The notes beneath the pieces are model-generated. The model saw nothing but the letters and a program-made list of their open reading frames with translations. It was not told the DNA's origin and did not search any database. Source: Nonomuraea solani (lineage in GTDB: Bacteria > Actinomycetota > Actinomycetes > Streptosporangiales > Streptosporangiaceae). From it: a DNA stretch of 64,000 bases. Of this stretch, positions 53,274 to 61,633 are shown in pieces. Both the position numbers and the translations under genes were made by a program. The stretch covers positions 1 through 64,000 of the forward strand of contig NZ_FNVT01000005.1 in the NCBI RefSeq assembly GCF_900108335.1, read 5' to 3'. Numbering within the stretch: the first letter of the stretch is position 1; each line of letters starts with the position of its first letter.

Positions 53274-53667
53274 CCGCTTGGCTCCCTGCTTTCGACGCTC
53301 GGGTTCATCGCGCCGACCGTCGCTCTCGCGCGGCGGGCTGCGCTGAGTGTCCTCTTCCCCGCAGGTGCGTCCTATGCCTGAGCCAGGCCCGCCTGCGCAT
53401 AAAGACCTCCCTCGACAGGCGGCCGGCCTGCGCCAGCAGCGCGTCGACGCCGCCATATACCCACGCGACTTCGCCGGGGCTGCTGGCCAGCGGCGTGGCG
53501 GCCCGGCGTAGCAAAGGACGCCAGCGTCGGGTAACGGCAGTGTACTCGGCAGCGCCCTACCCGCCACACGGCACGCGTACAGTGGCGGTGTAGCGGCGTT
53601 CGTGTCGGCGCATGACCATTGTGTGCAGGTATGCCTTCAACCCCGCCGCGACTTGCAGCCGTTGAAC
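53274..53667. other. Gap without a confident gene
   Basis: A reverse-strand frame contains LLRRAATPLASSPGEVAWVY and GGVDALLAQAGRLSREVFMR, which looks coding but has no recognised family and no convincing start. It may be a remnant. The STAS gene begins at 53668. Confidence 0.35.
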
Positions 53668-53997
53668 ATGACTGTTCTCACGGTAGACATCCGTTTCGAT
53701 CACGCCCGGACGATCATGCAGCTGACCGGTGACCTGGACGTCACCTCGACGGAGACGCTGCACGAGGCGATAGAGGCGGTGCTGGTCGGACGGCCCAGCG
53801 CGATCGAAGTCGATATGGCCGACCTGAGGTTCTGCGACTCCTGCGGGCTGCGGGCGCTCCTGCAGGCGCAACGTCGCACCGGCGGCGCGGGCGCCGCCCT
53901 TCATCTCAGCCACGTGCACGGCCCCCTGGAGCGGGTCCTCACCATCACCCAGCTGGATGAGGCCTTCACCATCGATGTCCCACCGCCGGTGTCGTGA
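53668..53997 (+). CDS. STAS-domain anti-anti-sigma-type protein
   Basis: This 109-residue protein begins MTVLTVDIRFDHARTIMQLT. It has the STAS core GDLDVTSTETLHEAIEAVL and IEVDMADLRFCDSCGLRALL, with Ser in the DSCG position where SpoIIAA-like antagonists are phosphorylated. It would bind an anti-sigma kinase and release a sigma factor. No kinase partner is adjacent. ATG 53668 is the first start consistent with the domain. Confidence 0.85.
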   Translation: MTVLTVDIRFDHARTIMQLTGDLDVTSTETLHEAIEAVLVGRPSAIEVDMADLRFCDSCGLRALLQAQRRTGGAGAALHLSHVHGPLERVLTITQLDEAFTIDVPPPVS

Positions 53998-54045
53998 CAT
54001 GACAGCCGGCGCGTTGAGGCGCCAGCCGGGGCGAGGTGCGCCTGA

Positions 54046-54513
54046 TCAACGCAGTGGCTGCTGTCGTTCTTGCCAGCGCTGCAGCAGGGTGGGGATCTCT
54101 TTGAGCAGGAACTGGTAGAAGTCGCGCATCTGCGTCAGCCGTCGATGCGCGGGATCGTCGGCTGTGGTGGTGGCGATGCCGGTCTCGGCGGCGGCGAGCA
54201 TGAGCTGGGTGACGGTGTTCTGGCTGGTGAACAGGGTGGCCCAGGCGTCGTCGCGGAGGCGGTAGTGCTCGCGGCGGCTGCCGGGTGCGGGCAGGCGTTC
54301 GATGAGGCCGACCGAGAGCAGGGATTTTACCGAGCCGGAGACCGAGCCGGCGCTGACGCCGAGCCGGTCGGCGATCTCGCCCATGGTGACCGTCTCGGCG
54401 TCGGTGAACAGGAACACCGCCAGCGTCCGGGCGGCCATGCGCTGCAGTCCGCCTTCGGTCAAGGTCAGGGCCAGCCGTTCGGCCGCCTGCCACTGCTCGT
54501 GCCTGTCGTTCAC
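54046..54513 (-). CDS. GbsR/MarR-type winged-helix regulator
   Basis: This 155-residue protein has a winged helix, TMGEIADRLGVSAGSVSGSV followed by KSLLSVGLIERLPAPGSRRE, and a helical C-terminal half for dimerisation. GTG 54513 is preceded by GGAGGTGA. It is transcribed divergently from the hydrolase at 54683, and the intervening region holds a long inverted repeat (54540-54582), the likely operator through which it represses itself and the hydrolase. Confidence 0.85.
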   Translation of the reverse strand: MNDRHEQWQAAERLALTLTEGGLQRMAARTLAVFLFTDAETVTMGEIADRLGVSAGSVSGSVKSLLSVGLIERLPAPGSRREHYRLRDDAWATLFTSQNTVTQLMLAAAETGIATTTADDPAHRRLTQMRDFYQFLLKEIPTLLQRWQERQQPLR

Positions 54514-54539
54514 CCGTCACCTCCGGTAGGCGATCAGGA

Positions 54540-54582
54540 TAGCGAACCTCAGAAGGGTTCAGAAAGTTCTGAAGGTTCGCTA
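54540..54582. promoter_or_regulatory. Inverted-repeat operator between regulator and hydrolase
   Basis: TAGCGAACCTCAGAA at 54540-54554 and TTCTGAAGGTTCGCTA at 54567-54582 are inverted copies with one base missing on the left. A further GGGTTCAGAA lies between them. This is the natural target for the divergently encoded GbsR/MarR-type regulator. Confidence 0.75.
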
Positions 54583-54682
54583 TATTGCTGGCATCGGCTC
54601 CATTCCGGAGATGCGATGGTGTGCCGGGAAGCCTGGTCGGCGACGTGAGTTCGCTCACGTGCCGACGAGGAGATGACCCCCG

Positions 54683-55663
54683 ATGACCTTGCTCAGCCGC
54701 CTGTTCGGCGTCCGTCCCGCCATCCGGCACCCGGTGCGCCTGCGGCGTGATGTCGAGATCCCGGCCGCTGACGGCGTGCGACTGCTGGCCACCCACTACT
54801 ACCCGGCTGATCTGGACCGGCCGCCGCTGGTGCTGCTGCGCAGCCCCTACGGCCGGGGCAACGCACTCGATCAGCTGCCAAGGCTGCTGGCCGAGCGCGG
54901 CTACCAGGTGCTGTATCAGAGCCTGCGCGGCACGGCCGGCTCCGGCGGCCGTTTCGACGGCTTCGTCATCGACCCGGCCGACGCCGACGGCACGCTGGGC
55001 TGGCTGCGCGCCCAGCCGTGGTTCGGCGGCGTGCTGGCCACCTGGGGGGCCAGCTACCTGGGCTTCGTGCAGTGGGAACTGGCCGCCCGGCACATCCCCG
55101 AGTGGAAGATCGCCCTCATCCAGGATGCGCCGTCGGCCTTCGCCGAGCACTTCATGTACCCGGGCGGCGCCTTCGCGCTGGGCAACGCGCTGGGCTGGGT
55201 CCAGCTCGTGGACACCATGTTCAGCGGCAACTTCTCCCTGCCCCGACAGTTGCTGGCCACCTTCACCGCCGGCCGCAAGCTGCGCCGCGCCACCCTCACG
55301 CTTCCGCTGGAACAGGCCGATCGCGTGTTGACCGGGCGCCGGGTGAGCTGGTTTCAGGAGTGGATCAGCAACGGCCGCGACCAGGCGTACTGGGCGCGCA
55401 TGGACCACCGCGCCCATGTGGAGCGGATGCCGCCCCGCGTGCACCTGCAGGGCGGCTGGCACGACTTCTTCCTGCCCAGCATGCTGACCGACCACGCGCG
55501 CCTGCTGGCCGCCGGGCGCGAGGTCCGGCTGCTCATCGGGCCGTGGGGGCACGGCCGCGGCCTGTACACCCGCGACGGCATGCAGGACGCGCTGGCCGCC
55601 TTGGACGCCGCCCTGAACGGCAGGGATGCTCCCACGGGCACACGGGTGTTCGTCACCGGCGAG
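54683..55663 (+). pseudogene. CocE/NonD-type (X-Pro dipeptidyl peptidase-like) hydrolase, truncated
   Basis: The first 325 residues match the alpha/beta hydrolase of CocE/NonD proteins: DVEIPAADGVRLLATHYYPA, VLLRSPYGRGN, QSLRGTAGSGGRFDG, GVLATWGASYLGFVQW (nucleophile region, reading WGASYLG with Ser), and HLQGGWHDFFLPSM. At about 55663, just after TRVFVTG, homology stops abruptly and the frame runs on into low-complexity sequence to 55771. The C-terminal jelly-roll domain (about 200 residues) is missing. A deletion that also removed the end of the opposing gene explains this. The remaining hydrolase core might fold, but full activity is doubtful. Confidence 0.8.
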
Positions 55664-56130
55664 CCAGCACCAGCGCCAGGATCGCGAACAGCCAGCCGGT
55701 CCAGCCGACCGAGCCGAGCAGCGCCGGGCGGCCGGTCAGCGCACCGAACACCAGCAGCGCGGCCAGCTTGAAACAACTCGGCGATGAGCTCGCCGAAATG
55801 CTCGAACGAGGTCCGCTGCCGCTCGCCGAAGGTGGCCACCGTGATACCGGCGGCGAACGCGTCCGGGAACGGGTTCGCCTGCCGGGCCAGCGCCTCCGCC
55901 AAGGTCTCCACGCCCAGCTCCAGTTCCGACTTGGCCAGCGTCGCCTCGATCGTGCCCGCGGCCAGCTCGTTGGCCAGCGCCAGGATGACCGTGTTGCTTG
56001 CCGCGAACGCCTCCACCGCGGCCACGTACTGGTCGACCTTCGCGGCCGTGGCCGTGTTCAGGTCCCGGGCCTGCCGGCGCTCGCCGGTCTCGACCCACAG
56101 CCACAGGTCATCGGGCTGCTCCCCGAACAT
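55663..56130 (-). pseudogene. Unrecognised reverse-strand gene, 3' end lost
   Basis: From about ATG 56130 the reverse strand reads MFGEQPDDLWLWVETGERRQ, DLNTATAAKVDQYVAAVEAF, SNTVILALANELAAGTIEAT and SFEHFGELIAELFQ. A one-base frame change then gives a hydrophobic stretch (LLVFGALTGRPALLGSVGW, TGWLFAILALVLA) up to the junction at 55663. I do not recognise the family. The frame change and the abrupt junction with the truncated hydrolase indicate a decayed gene. TTG 56208 would extend the N-terminus. Confidence 0.45.
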
Positions 56131-56247
56131 CTGCCGCTGCGCGGGGTTTCGATAGGGATCCGGTCGATCGCTTTGCGGTTGGCGGTGGTGGTCAGGAGCC
56201 TGTGACAAGCCAACCCATGCTCATCTGTCTCTCCGTTCTGGGATGTT

Positions 56248-56973
56248 CTACCAGGCGATGGAACCGAGGCGGTCGATGAAGGTCCCGGTCGGCCCGTCAG
56301 AGGCGAGCGTCGCCCGATCGATGATCGGATCACTGCCCTCGGTGACCGTCAGCACGCCCGCGCGGTTCATGTCGGTGGCGGGGAACCTGCCGTTGGCGAC
56401 CTCGCCGGGGGTCACGGCGTTGAACTTGATGGCCGGCAGCGCCTGAGCGTATCGGACGGTGATCATGTTCAGTGCCGCCTTCGACGAGGTGTAGGCGAGT
56501 TCGTACATCTTCGAGACGGCTTGCCCGGGGTCAGTCACGAACGCGATAGACCCCCCGGCGCCGGTGACCATCACCACCCGCGGGTTATCGGCCGCCTGCA
56601 ACAGCGGCAGGAACGCGTTCGTGACCCGGACCGGCCCGTACACGTTGGTGTCGTAGACGGCGTGGATGTCCTTGGCCGTCGCGTCCGCCGGGTTGACACC
56701 GCCGCCCGGCGTGCCGGCGTTGTTGATCAGCACGTCCATCCGGTCGGTGTGCTGCCGGACCAGCCGCACAGCCCCGGCCACCGACTCCTCCGAGGTCACG
56801 TCCAAGGGGACCATGATGACGTGTGCGCCGTCGGCGGCCAGCTTCTGCGCGGCGGCGCTTCCCCGGTCCTCATCGCGTGAGCCGAGGAAGACCCGCCAAC
56901 CCAGCTCTCCGAGCCTCCGCGCCGTCTCGTAGCCCAGGCCTTTGTTCGCTCCAGTGATCAATACTGAGGTCAT
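56248..56973 (-). CDS. Short-chain dehydrogenase/reductase
   Basis: This 241-residue SDR has GANKGLGYETARRL (cofactor glycine motif), DVLINNAGTPGG, MVTGAGGS (catalytic Ser region) and YTSSKAALNM (catalytic Tyr and Lys). ATG 56973 follows AGGAG. The substrate is unknown. SDRs of this subgroup are often annotated as carbonyl reductases using NADPH. It lies alone on the reverse strand with the decayed gene downstream. Confidence 0.88.
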   Translation of the reverse strand: MTSVLITGANKGLGYETARRLGELGWRVFLGSRDEDRGSAAAQKLAADGAHVIMVPLDVTSEESVAGAVRLVRQHTDRMDVLINNAGTPGGGVNPADATAKDIHAVYDTNVYGPVRVTNAFLPLLQAADNPRVVMVTGAGGSIAFVTDPGQAVSKMYELAYTSSKAALNMITVRYAQALPAIKFNAVTPGEVANGRFPATDMNRAGVLTVTEGSDPIIDRATLASDGPTGTFIDRLGSIAW

Positions 56974-57308
56974 GTTCTCTCCTGACGTCGTTGTACTTGC
57001 GACCATGTGACGGTGTCGACCCGATTCCTGTGACACTGCCGAGGTGTGATGTAGGCCACCAGCGGCGGTTGTCACAAACCGGCGGGATCGGCGTCTTGTG
57101 TGCAGGGTTCGACCCGCGCGAACCGACCAGCGATCCGGTCCCATGGCCGCCTCGAACGCCTCCCGCCAACGGGCAGGGTCTACGCGTGACCTGCGGCCAC
57201 CACATGATCGTTTGTCTCGCACACCGATAATCAACGGTGGCCGCACCCGTCTCCACAGCGCGTCAGGGTCGCACAGCGTCCGCCTGCCGTCCTGTGCCAG
57301 GAGGACAT

Positions 57309-57722
57309 GTGCAACGTGGCGAAGTCTGGTGGGTCGAGTTCGACGAGCGGCGGCCGGTCGTACTGCTGTCGGAAGGCGACACGTCCGGGATCCGGGTGAT
57401 GCAGGTCGTGGCTCCGGCGGGCGTCGATATCAGCGGTCTGGGCATCGAAGTGGCAGTAGGTGCCATGGAAGGACTGCCCTTTGAAGGCGTGCTGCGGTTC
57501 GCGTTCCCATGTCCGGGATTTACCCCTTGCACGTGGCTGACCACCGTGTCCCGGGACGACCTGCTCGAGCGGGCGGGCGCCCTGCCCTACGCGAAACTCA
57601 ACGAGATTGAGGATGCCCTCCGACTCGCTGGACAGGCGAAGGAGCGGACCCCGGCGACGACCGACGAAGCTCCGCGAGATAAGGGACGCCCTCCGTCTCG
57701 GTGGACTCGAGTAGTCGGGTAG
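57309..57722 (+). CDS. PemK/MazF-like toxin
   Basis: This 137-residue protein starts VQRGEVWWVEFDERRPVVLL, the standard N-terminal strand of PemK/MazF endoribonucleases (RGEVWWV...RPVVLLS). It ends the domain near TTVSRDDLLERAGALPYAKL. GTG 57309 has AGGAGG 5 bases upstream. No antitoxin gene precedes or follows, which is unusual for this family. After the domain, the C-terminus carries an imperfect repeat of its own coding DNA (about 57605-57650 against 57685-57740). It is either a solitary member whose partner is elsewhere or a domesticated protein. Confidence 0.75.
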   Translation: MQRGEVWWVEFDERRPVVLLSEGDTSGIRVMQVVAPAGVDISGLGIEVAVGAMEGLPFEGVLRFAFPCPGFTPCTWLTTVSRDDLLERAGALPYAKLNEIEDALRLAGQAKERTPATTDEAPRDKGRPPSRWTRVVG

Positions 57723-57850
57723 GCGGAGGAGCGGACACCCCCGGTGGCGTGGTCGATCTCGTCCAGATGATCGACGCTGACCACCTGTCTCCTCGGAGCC
57801 CCTCCCCATCGAGATCACCATCTACGGCTGGAGTATCAACCGGATTCGGC

Positions 57851-57886
57851 ACCTTGCCTCCAGCGCGGATGCGCTGGAGGCAAGGT
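57851..57886. terminator. Bidirectional hairpin terminator
   Basis: ACCTTGCCTCCAGCGC (57851-57866) pairs perfectly over 16 bp with 57871-57886 around GGAT. It lies between the toxin gene and the convergent P450/ferredoxin genes and can serve both. Confidence 0.85.
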
Positions 57887-57943
57887 CTGACCTACCCGCC
57901 CGCTACGGGCACGGACGGATGCGCAGTCCACCCGGGGTAGGGC

Positions 57944-58142
57944 TTACTCCTGCAGGATGGAGAGGGCTCGGGATGGGCACAGGGTGACGGCGTGGCGCGC
58001 CTGGGCCGCGCTCTGGTCATCGGGGTGATCTGTCAGCAGGGCCACGAGGCCGTCGTCGTCTTGGTCGAAGACGGCCGGCTCGGTCAGGACGCACTGGCCG
58101 GAGCCGACGCAGAGGTCGGGTGTCGGCTTTGATCCGCATCAT
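57944..58142 (-). pseudogene. 3Fe-4S-type ferredoxin with a frameshift near its start
   Basis: The reverse strand from ATG 58142 reads MMRIKADTRP, and then, after a one-base shift, DLCVGSGQCVLTEPAVFDQD, DDGLVALLTDHPDD and RHAVTLCPSRALSILQE. The spacing C-x5-C and the later C-P match the small 3Fe-4S ferredoxins that serve actinomycete P450s. The second frame has no start codon of its own, so either the gene is broken by an indel or there is a base-call error. It begins 7 bp after the P450 stop and is clearly its intended redox partner. Confidence 0.75.
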
Positions 58143-58149
58143 GTCCTGC

Positions 58150-59373
58150 TCACCAGGTGACCGGGAGTTCGTGGGCGCCGTAGATGACGGCGTCGGACTT
58201 GAACGGCAGGTCATCGACCGGTGCGGCGAGCCGCAGGGTGGGGATGCGGCGGAACAGCGTGTCAAAGACGATCTGCAGTTCCATCCGGGCCAGGTTCTGG
58301 CCGAGGCATTGGTGCGGGCCGAAGCCGAAGGCGAGGTGGTGGCGGGCCCCGCGCTCGACATCGAGGTCGGCCGGGTCCTTGAACGCCGCCGGGTCCCAGT
58401 TGGCCGACAGGGTCGAGACGATGACGCCCTCGCCGGCCTTGATGTTCACCCCGCCGATCTCCACGTCTTCGGTGGCCAGTCGGGAGGTGACCCCGTCGGC
58501 GATGGTGAAGTAGCGCAGCAGTTCCTCCACGGCCATGGGCGTCCTGCCCGGGTCGGCCTTGATCAGGGCCAGTTGCTCCTGGTGGGTGAGCAGCCCGACC
58601 ACGCCGAGCGAGATCATGTTCGCGGTGGTCTCGTGGCCTGCGGTCAGCAGCAGGAAGGCCAGGCTCACCAGGCTCGCGTGGTCGAGGGTGCCCTGCTGGC
58701 GTTGCCGGGCGATTTGCCGGCCGAACAGGTCGTCGCTGGGTTCGGACTCCTTGCGGGTGATCAGGTCGTCGATGTAGGAGCGCAGTTCGGCGAAGGCGTG
58801 CTGGCGCTCTTCACGCGAGGTCCGGCGCACCATCATGGTGGTGCGGCTTTGGAAGAAGTCGTGGTCGGTGTAGGGGACGCCGAGCAGTTCGCAGATCACC
58901 AGGGAGGGCACCGGCAGGGACAGCGCCTGCACCAGGTCGACCGGTCGCTGGTCGGTGGCGAGCAGGTCGTCGATGAAGTGGTCGACGATGGCCTGGATGC
59001 GCGGGCGCAGCGCGGCGAGGCGCTTCACGGTGAACTCGCCGATCACCGGGCGTCGGGCCGCGGCGTGTTCCGCGCCGTCCATGCCGAGCATCAACGGCGG
59101 CTGGCTGCGGAGCTGCTGCAGGGTCGCCGCGTCGAGGGTGAAGAGTGGGAAGCCGTCCTTGCGCTTGTCGGAGGAGAAGCGGCCGTCGGCGAGGACGGCA
59201 CGGGCCTCCTCATGCCCGGACACCCACCACGCCTCGCCGCCGCTGGTCAGGCGGACCTTGCTGATCGGCGCCTGTTCGCGCAGTTGCTCGTAGGCTGCGG
59301 GCGGGGCGAACGGGCAGCCCCGCTCGACCGGTAGTTCCAGACCGGCGAGTTCGCCGGTAACGCTCTTCGTCAT
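58150..59373 (-). CDS. Cytochrome P450 (CYP105-like)
   Basis: This 407-residue soluble P450 has the oxygen-binding helix LLLTAGHETTANMISLG, the ExxR pair in VEELLRYF and the haem-binding loop FGFGPHQCLGQNLAR with the Cys ligand. WWVSGHEEARAVLADGRFSS is the usual N-terminal region. ATG 59373 has GGGAGG upstream. The sequence style is like CYP105-type actinomycete hydroxylases, which act on many small molecules. The substrate is unknown. It is followed by a ferredoxin gene, so electron transfer would normally come from that protein, which appears frameshifted here. Confidence 0.9.
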   Translation of the reverse strand: MTKSVTGELAGLELPVERGCPFAPPAAYEQLREQAPISKVRLTSGGEAWWVSGHEEARAVLADGRFSSDKRKDGFPLFTLDAATLQQLRSQPPLMLGMDGAEHAAARRPVIGEFTVKRLAALRPRIQAIVDHFIDDLLATDQRPVDLVQALSLPVPSLVICELLGVPYTDHDFFQSRTTMMVRRTSREERQHAFAELRSYIDDLITRKESEPSDDLFGRQIARQRQQGTLDHASLVSLAFLLLTAGHETTANMISLGVVGLLTHQEQLALIKADPGRTPMAVEELLRYFTIADGVTSRLATEDVEIGGVNIKAGEGVIVSTLSANWDPAAFKDPADLDVERGARHHLAFGFGPHQCLGQNLARMELQIVFDTLFRRIPTLRLAAPVDDLPFKSDAVIYGAHELPVTW

Positions 59374-59522
59374 GAATGACCTCCCAGTGGGGAATTTGTT
59401 CTGCTTGTGGCGGCCTCGGAGCGTGATCCACATCGTCGGTTTCGCGTGGGACGAGAGTCGCCTGTTGGGCCACCGTCAGGTCCATATCGCTCCGAGGCTG
59501 TGGGCCGGCTCGTCACCGGTGT

Positions 59523-60473
59523 TCATCGCAGGGTGAGCGGGGTCTCGGATGCGATGCGGGTCAGCTTCTGCGGGTTGCGGACGTAGTAGAGGCCGGTGAT
59601 GCGGGTGTCCTCGACCCGGGCTGCTATGACGCCGTCGATGTCGCCGTCCACGCGCAGGAGGAGTGCCGGGTTGCCGTTGACCACGGTGGGTTCGCCGGCG
59701 AGCGCGATCTGGGCCTTGCCGAGGCCGCTGACGATCATGCGGGCCACCTTGCCGGCGCCGATGATCGGCTGCGGCGCGGCCTGCTTGACGCCGCCACCGT
59801 CGCTGATCAGGACGACCTCGGGGGCGAGCACGTCGAGCAGGCCCTGCAGGTCCCTGGTTTCGACCGCGCGCTGAAACGACTCCAGTACCGCCCGGGTCTG
59901 GCTCGCGGAGACCACCTCGCGCGGGCGGCGGGCATCGACGTGCCGCCGGGCGCGGTGCGCGATCTGGCGGACGGCCGCGGCGTTCTTGCCGACGGCGGCC
60001 GCGATCTCGTCGTAGCCGACGTCGAAGACCTCGCGCAGCACGAAGACGGCGCGCTCGGTCGGCGACAACGTCTCCAGGACGAGCATGAGCGCCATCGACA
60101 CACTTTCGGCGAGCTCGACGTCTTCGGCCACGTCCGGCGCGGTGAGCAGCGGCTCGGGCAGCCAGGGGCCGACGTACGCCTCCTTGCGGCGCTTCATGGT
60201 GCGCAGCCGGTCGAGCGAGCGCCGGGTGGCGATCCGCACCAGGTAGGCGCGCTGGTCGAGCACCTGCCCCAGGTCGACCTTCATCCACCGCAGCCAGGTC
60301 TCCTGCAGGACGTCCTCGGCGTCGGCGGCCGAGCCGAGCATCTCGTAGGCGACGGTGAACAGCAGGTTGCGGTGGGCGAGGAATGCCTCGGTCGCCTCGG
60401 AAACGCAGGCCATCCGGCTGTCGCCAGCCATCGGCTCGGCTGTGCCCGTCGTTGCATCCCTGCGCTCGTTCAT
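59523..60473 (-). CDS. ECF41-family sigma factor (SigJ-like) with SnoaL-type extension
   Basis: This 316-residue protein has region 2 (FTVAYEMLGSAADAEDVLQE, TWLRWMKVD) and region 4 (LSPTERAVFVLREVFDVGYD, EIAAAVGKNAAAVRQIAHRA). A C-terminal SnoaL-like domain of about 120 residues includes VLISDGGGVKQAAPQPIIG. The DGGG motif and the extension are diagnostic of ECF41 factors, in which the extension replaces an anti-sigma factor. ATG 60473 has GGGAGGAG upstream. It is divergent from an SDR and an NDH-2-like oxidoreductase, the usual ECF41 neighbourhood, and both promoters match the ECF41 pattern, indicating autoregulation. Confidence 0.9.
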   Translation of the reverse strand: MNERRDATTGTAEPMAGDSRMACVSEATEAFLAHRNLLFTVAYEMLGSAADAEDVLQETWLRWMKVDLGQVLDQRAYLVRIATRRSLDRLRTMKRRKEAYVGPWLPEPLLTAPDVAEDVELAESVSMALMLVLETLSPTERAVFVLREVFDVGYDEIAAAVGKNAAAVRQIAHRARRHVDARRPREVVSASQTRAVLESFQRAVETRDLQGLLDVLAPEVVLISDGGGVKQAAPQPIIGAGKVARMIVSGLGKAQIALAGEPTVVNGNPALLLRVDGDIDGVIAARVEDTRITGLYYVRNPQKLTRIASETPLTLR

Positions 60474-60518
60474 ACCTGGCTCCTCCCAGTTCACCCGCAA
60501 ATCCTGCTCCATGCACAA

Positions 60519-60545
60519 GGCGCCGGCGCCGACCGCTGTGTGACA
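60519..60545 (-). promoter_or_regulatory. ECF41-type promoter driving the sigma factor gene
   Basis: On the reverse strand TGTCACA (60545-60539) is followed after exactly 16 bases by CGCC (60522-60519). The reported ECF41 consensus is TGTCACA-N16-CGTC. Transcription would begin about 40 bp before ATG 60473. Confidence 0.7.
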
Positions 60546-60579
60546 TCCGTGATCGGTGACACACGTCACATGACCGCGC

Positions 60580-60606
60580 TGTCACAGGGACCGGGTCGCC
60601 GGCGCC
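60580..60606 (+). promoter_or_regulatory. ECF41-type promoter driving the SDR/NDH-2 operon
   Basis: TGTCACA (60580-60586) is followed after exactly 16 bases by CGCC (60603-60606), the same as the opposing promoter. The matching spacing on both sides of one intergenic region argues against chance. Confidence 0.7.
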
Positions 60607-60730
60607 TCATGGTCGTCAGGACGCCGCGCGAACGATTCGCGCGGCACAAAACTCCCCGAGTCGATCGCCTTTGGCCGGTTGCGTGGTGACCGCCGCGCGA
60701 CCGCCACCGCAGAAAGAACGGAAGGACATC

Positions 60731-61582
60731 ATGAGCAAGGTCTGGTTCGTCACCGGTTCGTCCCGCGGCCTCGGCCGCAACTTCGTCGAGGCCGCCCTGT
60801 CGCGCGGCGACCAGGTGGCCGCGGCCGCCCGGACCGCCGCGAGCCTTGATGAGCTGGTCGCCGCCTACGGCGAGGCGGTGCTTGCGCTGGAGCTGGACGT
60901 GACCGACAAGGCCGCCGTCTTCGACAGCGTCAAGCGGGCCAGGGAGCACTTCGGCCGGCTCGACGTCGTCGTGAACAACGCCGGCTGGGCCCAGGTCGGC
61001 GCGGTCGAGGAGCTGACCGAGCAGGACCTGCGCGACCAGCTGGAGACCAACCTGTTCGGCGCGGTGTGGGTGATCCAGGCCGCGCTGCCCTACCTGCGCG
61101 AGCAGGGCGCGGGGCACATCATCCAGCTGTCCTCGGCGGCCGGGCTCATGGCGATGCCGCTCAGCGGCGCCTACAGCGCCTCCAAGTGGGCTCTGGAAGC
61201 CCTGAACGAATCCCTCGCCCAAGAGGTCGCCGACTTCGGCGTCAAGGTGACCGTGATCGAGCCCGGCGGCTTCGCCACCAGGTCCGGCAAGAACCCCGAT
61301 CCCCTCAACAACGGCCACCTGTCCGAGCCCGACCCGATCTACGACGGCCTTCGCCAGCGCATCGCCGCGTTCGCGGGAAAGCAGCCCGCCGGCGACCCGG
61401 CCGCCGCGGCCCAGGCGCTCCTCAAGCTCGTCGACTCCGACAACCCGCCCCTGCGGGTGCTCTTCGGGCAGGGCTTCTACCCGATGCTCCAGCAGGTCTA
61501 CGCCGACCGGCTCAAGACCTGGGCCGAATGGCAGGACCTGTCGGCGCAGGCTCACGGCAACCTCGATCAAGAAAATCGGTGA
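60731..61582 (+). CDS. Short-chain dehydrogenase/reductase under ECF41 control
   Basis: This 283-residue protein begins MSKVWFVTGSSRGLGRNFVE. It has VVVNNAGWAQVGAVEELTEQ, IIQLSSAAGLMAMP (catalytic Ser) and YSASKWALEALNESLA (Tyr, Lys). This is the classical SDR set. ATG 60731 follows GAAGGA. ECF41 sigma genes are typically linked to a carboxymuconolactone decarboxylase, oxidoreductase or epimerase gene, and this SDR occupies that place. The substrate is unknown. Confidence 0.88.
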   Translation: MSKVWFVTGSSRGLGRNFVEAALSRGDQVAAAARTAASLDELVAAYGEAVLALELDVTDKAAVFDSVKRAREHFGRLDVVVNNAGWAQVGAVEELTEQDLRDQLETNLFGAVWVIQAALPYLREQGAGHIIQLSSAAGLMAMPLSGAYSASKWALEALNESLAQEVADFGVKVTVIEPGGFATRSGKNPDPLNNGHLSEPDPIYDGLRQRIAAFAGKQPAGDPAAAAQALLKLVDSDNPPLRVLFGQGFYPMLQQVYADRLKTWAEWQDLSAQAHGNLDQENR

Positions 61583-61633
61583 CCCAGGGGCGAGTCAACT
61601 CACCGGGAGCAAGCGAACCGACAGGAGCAACAC

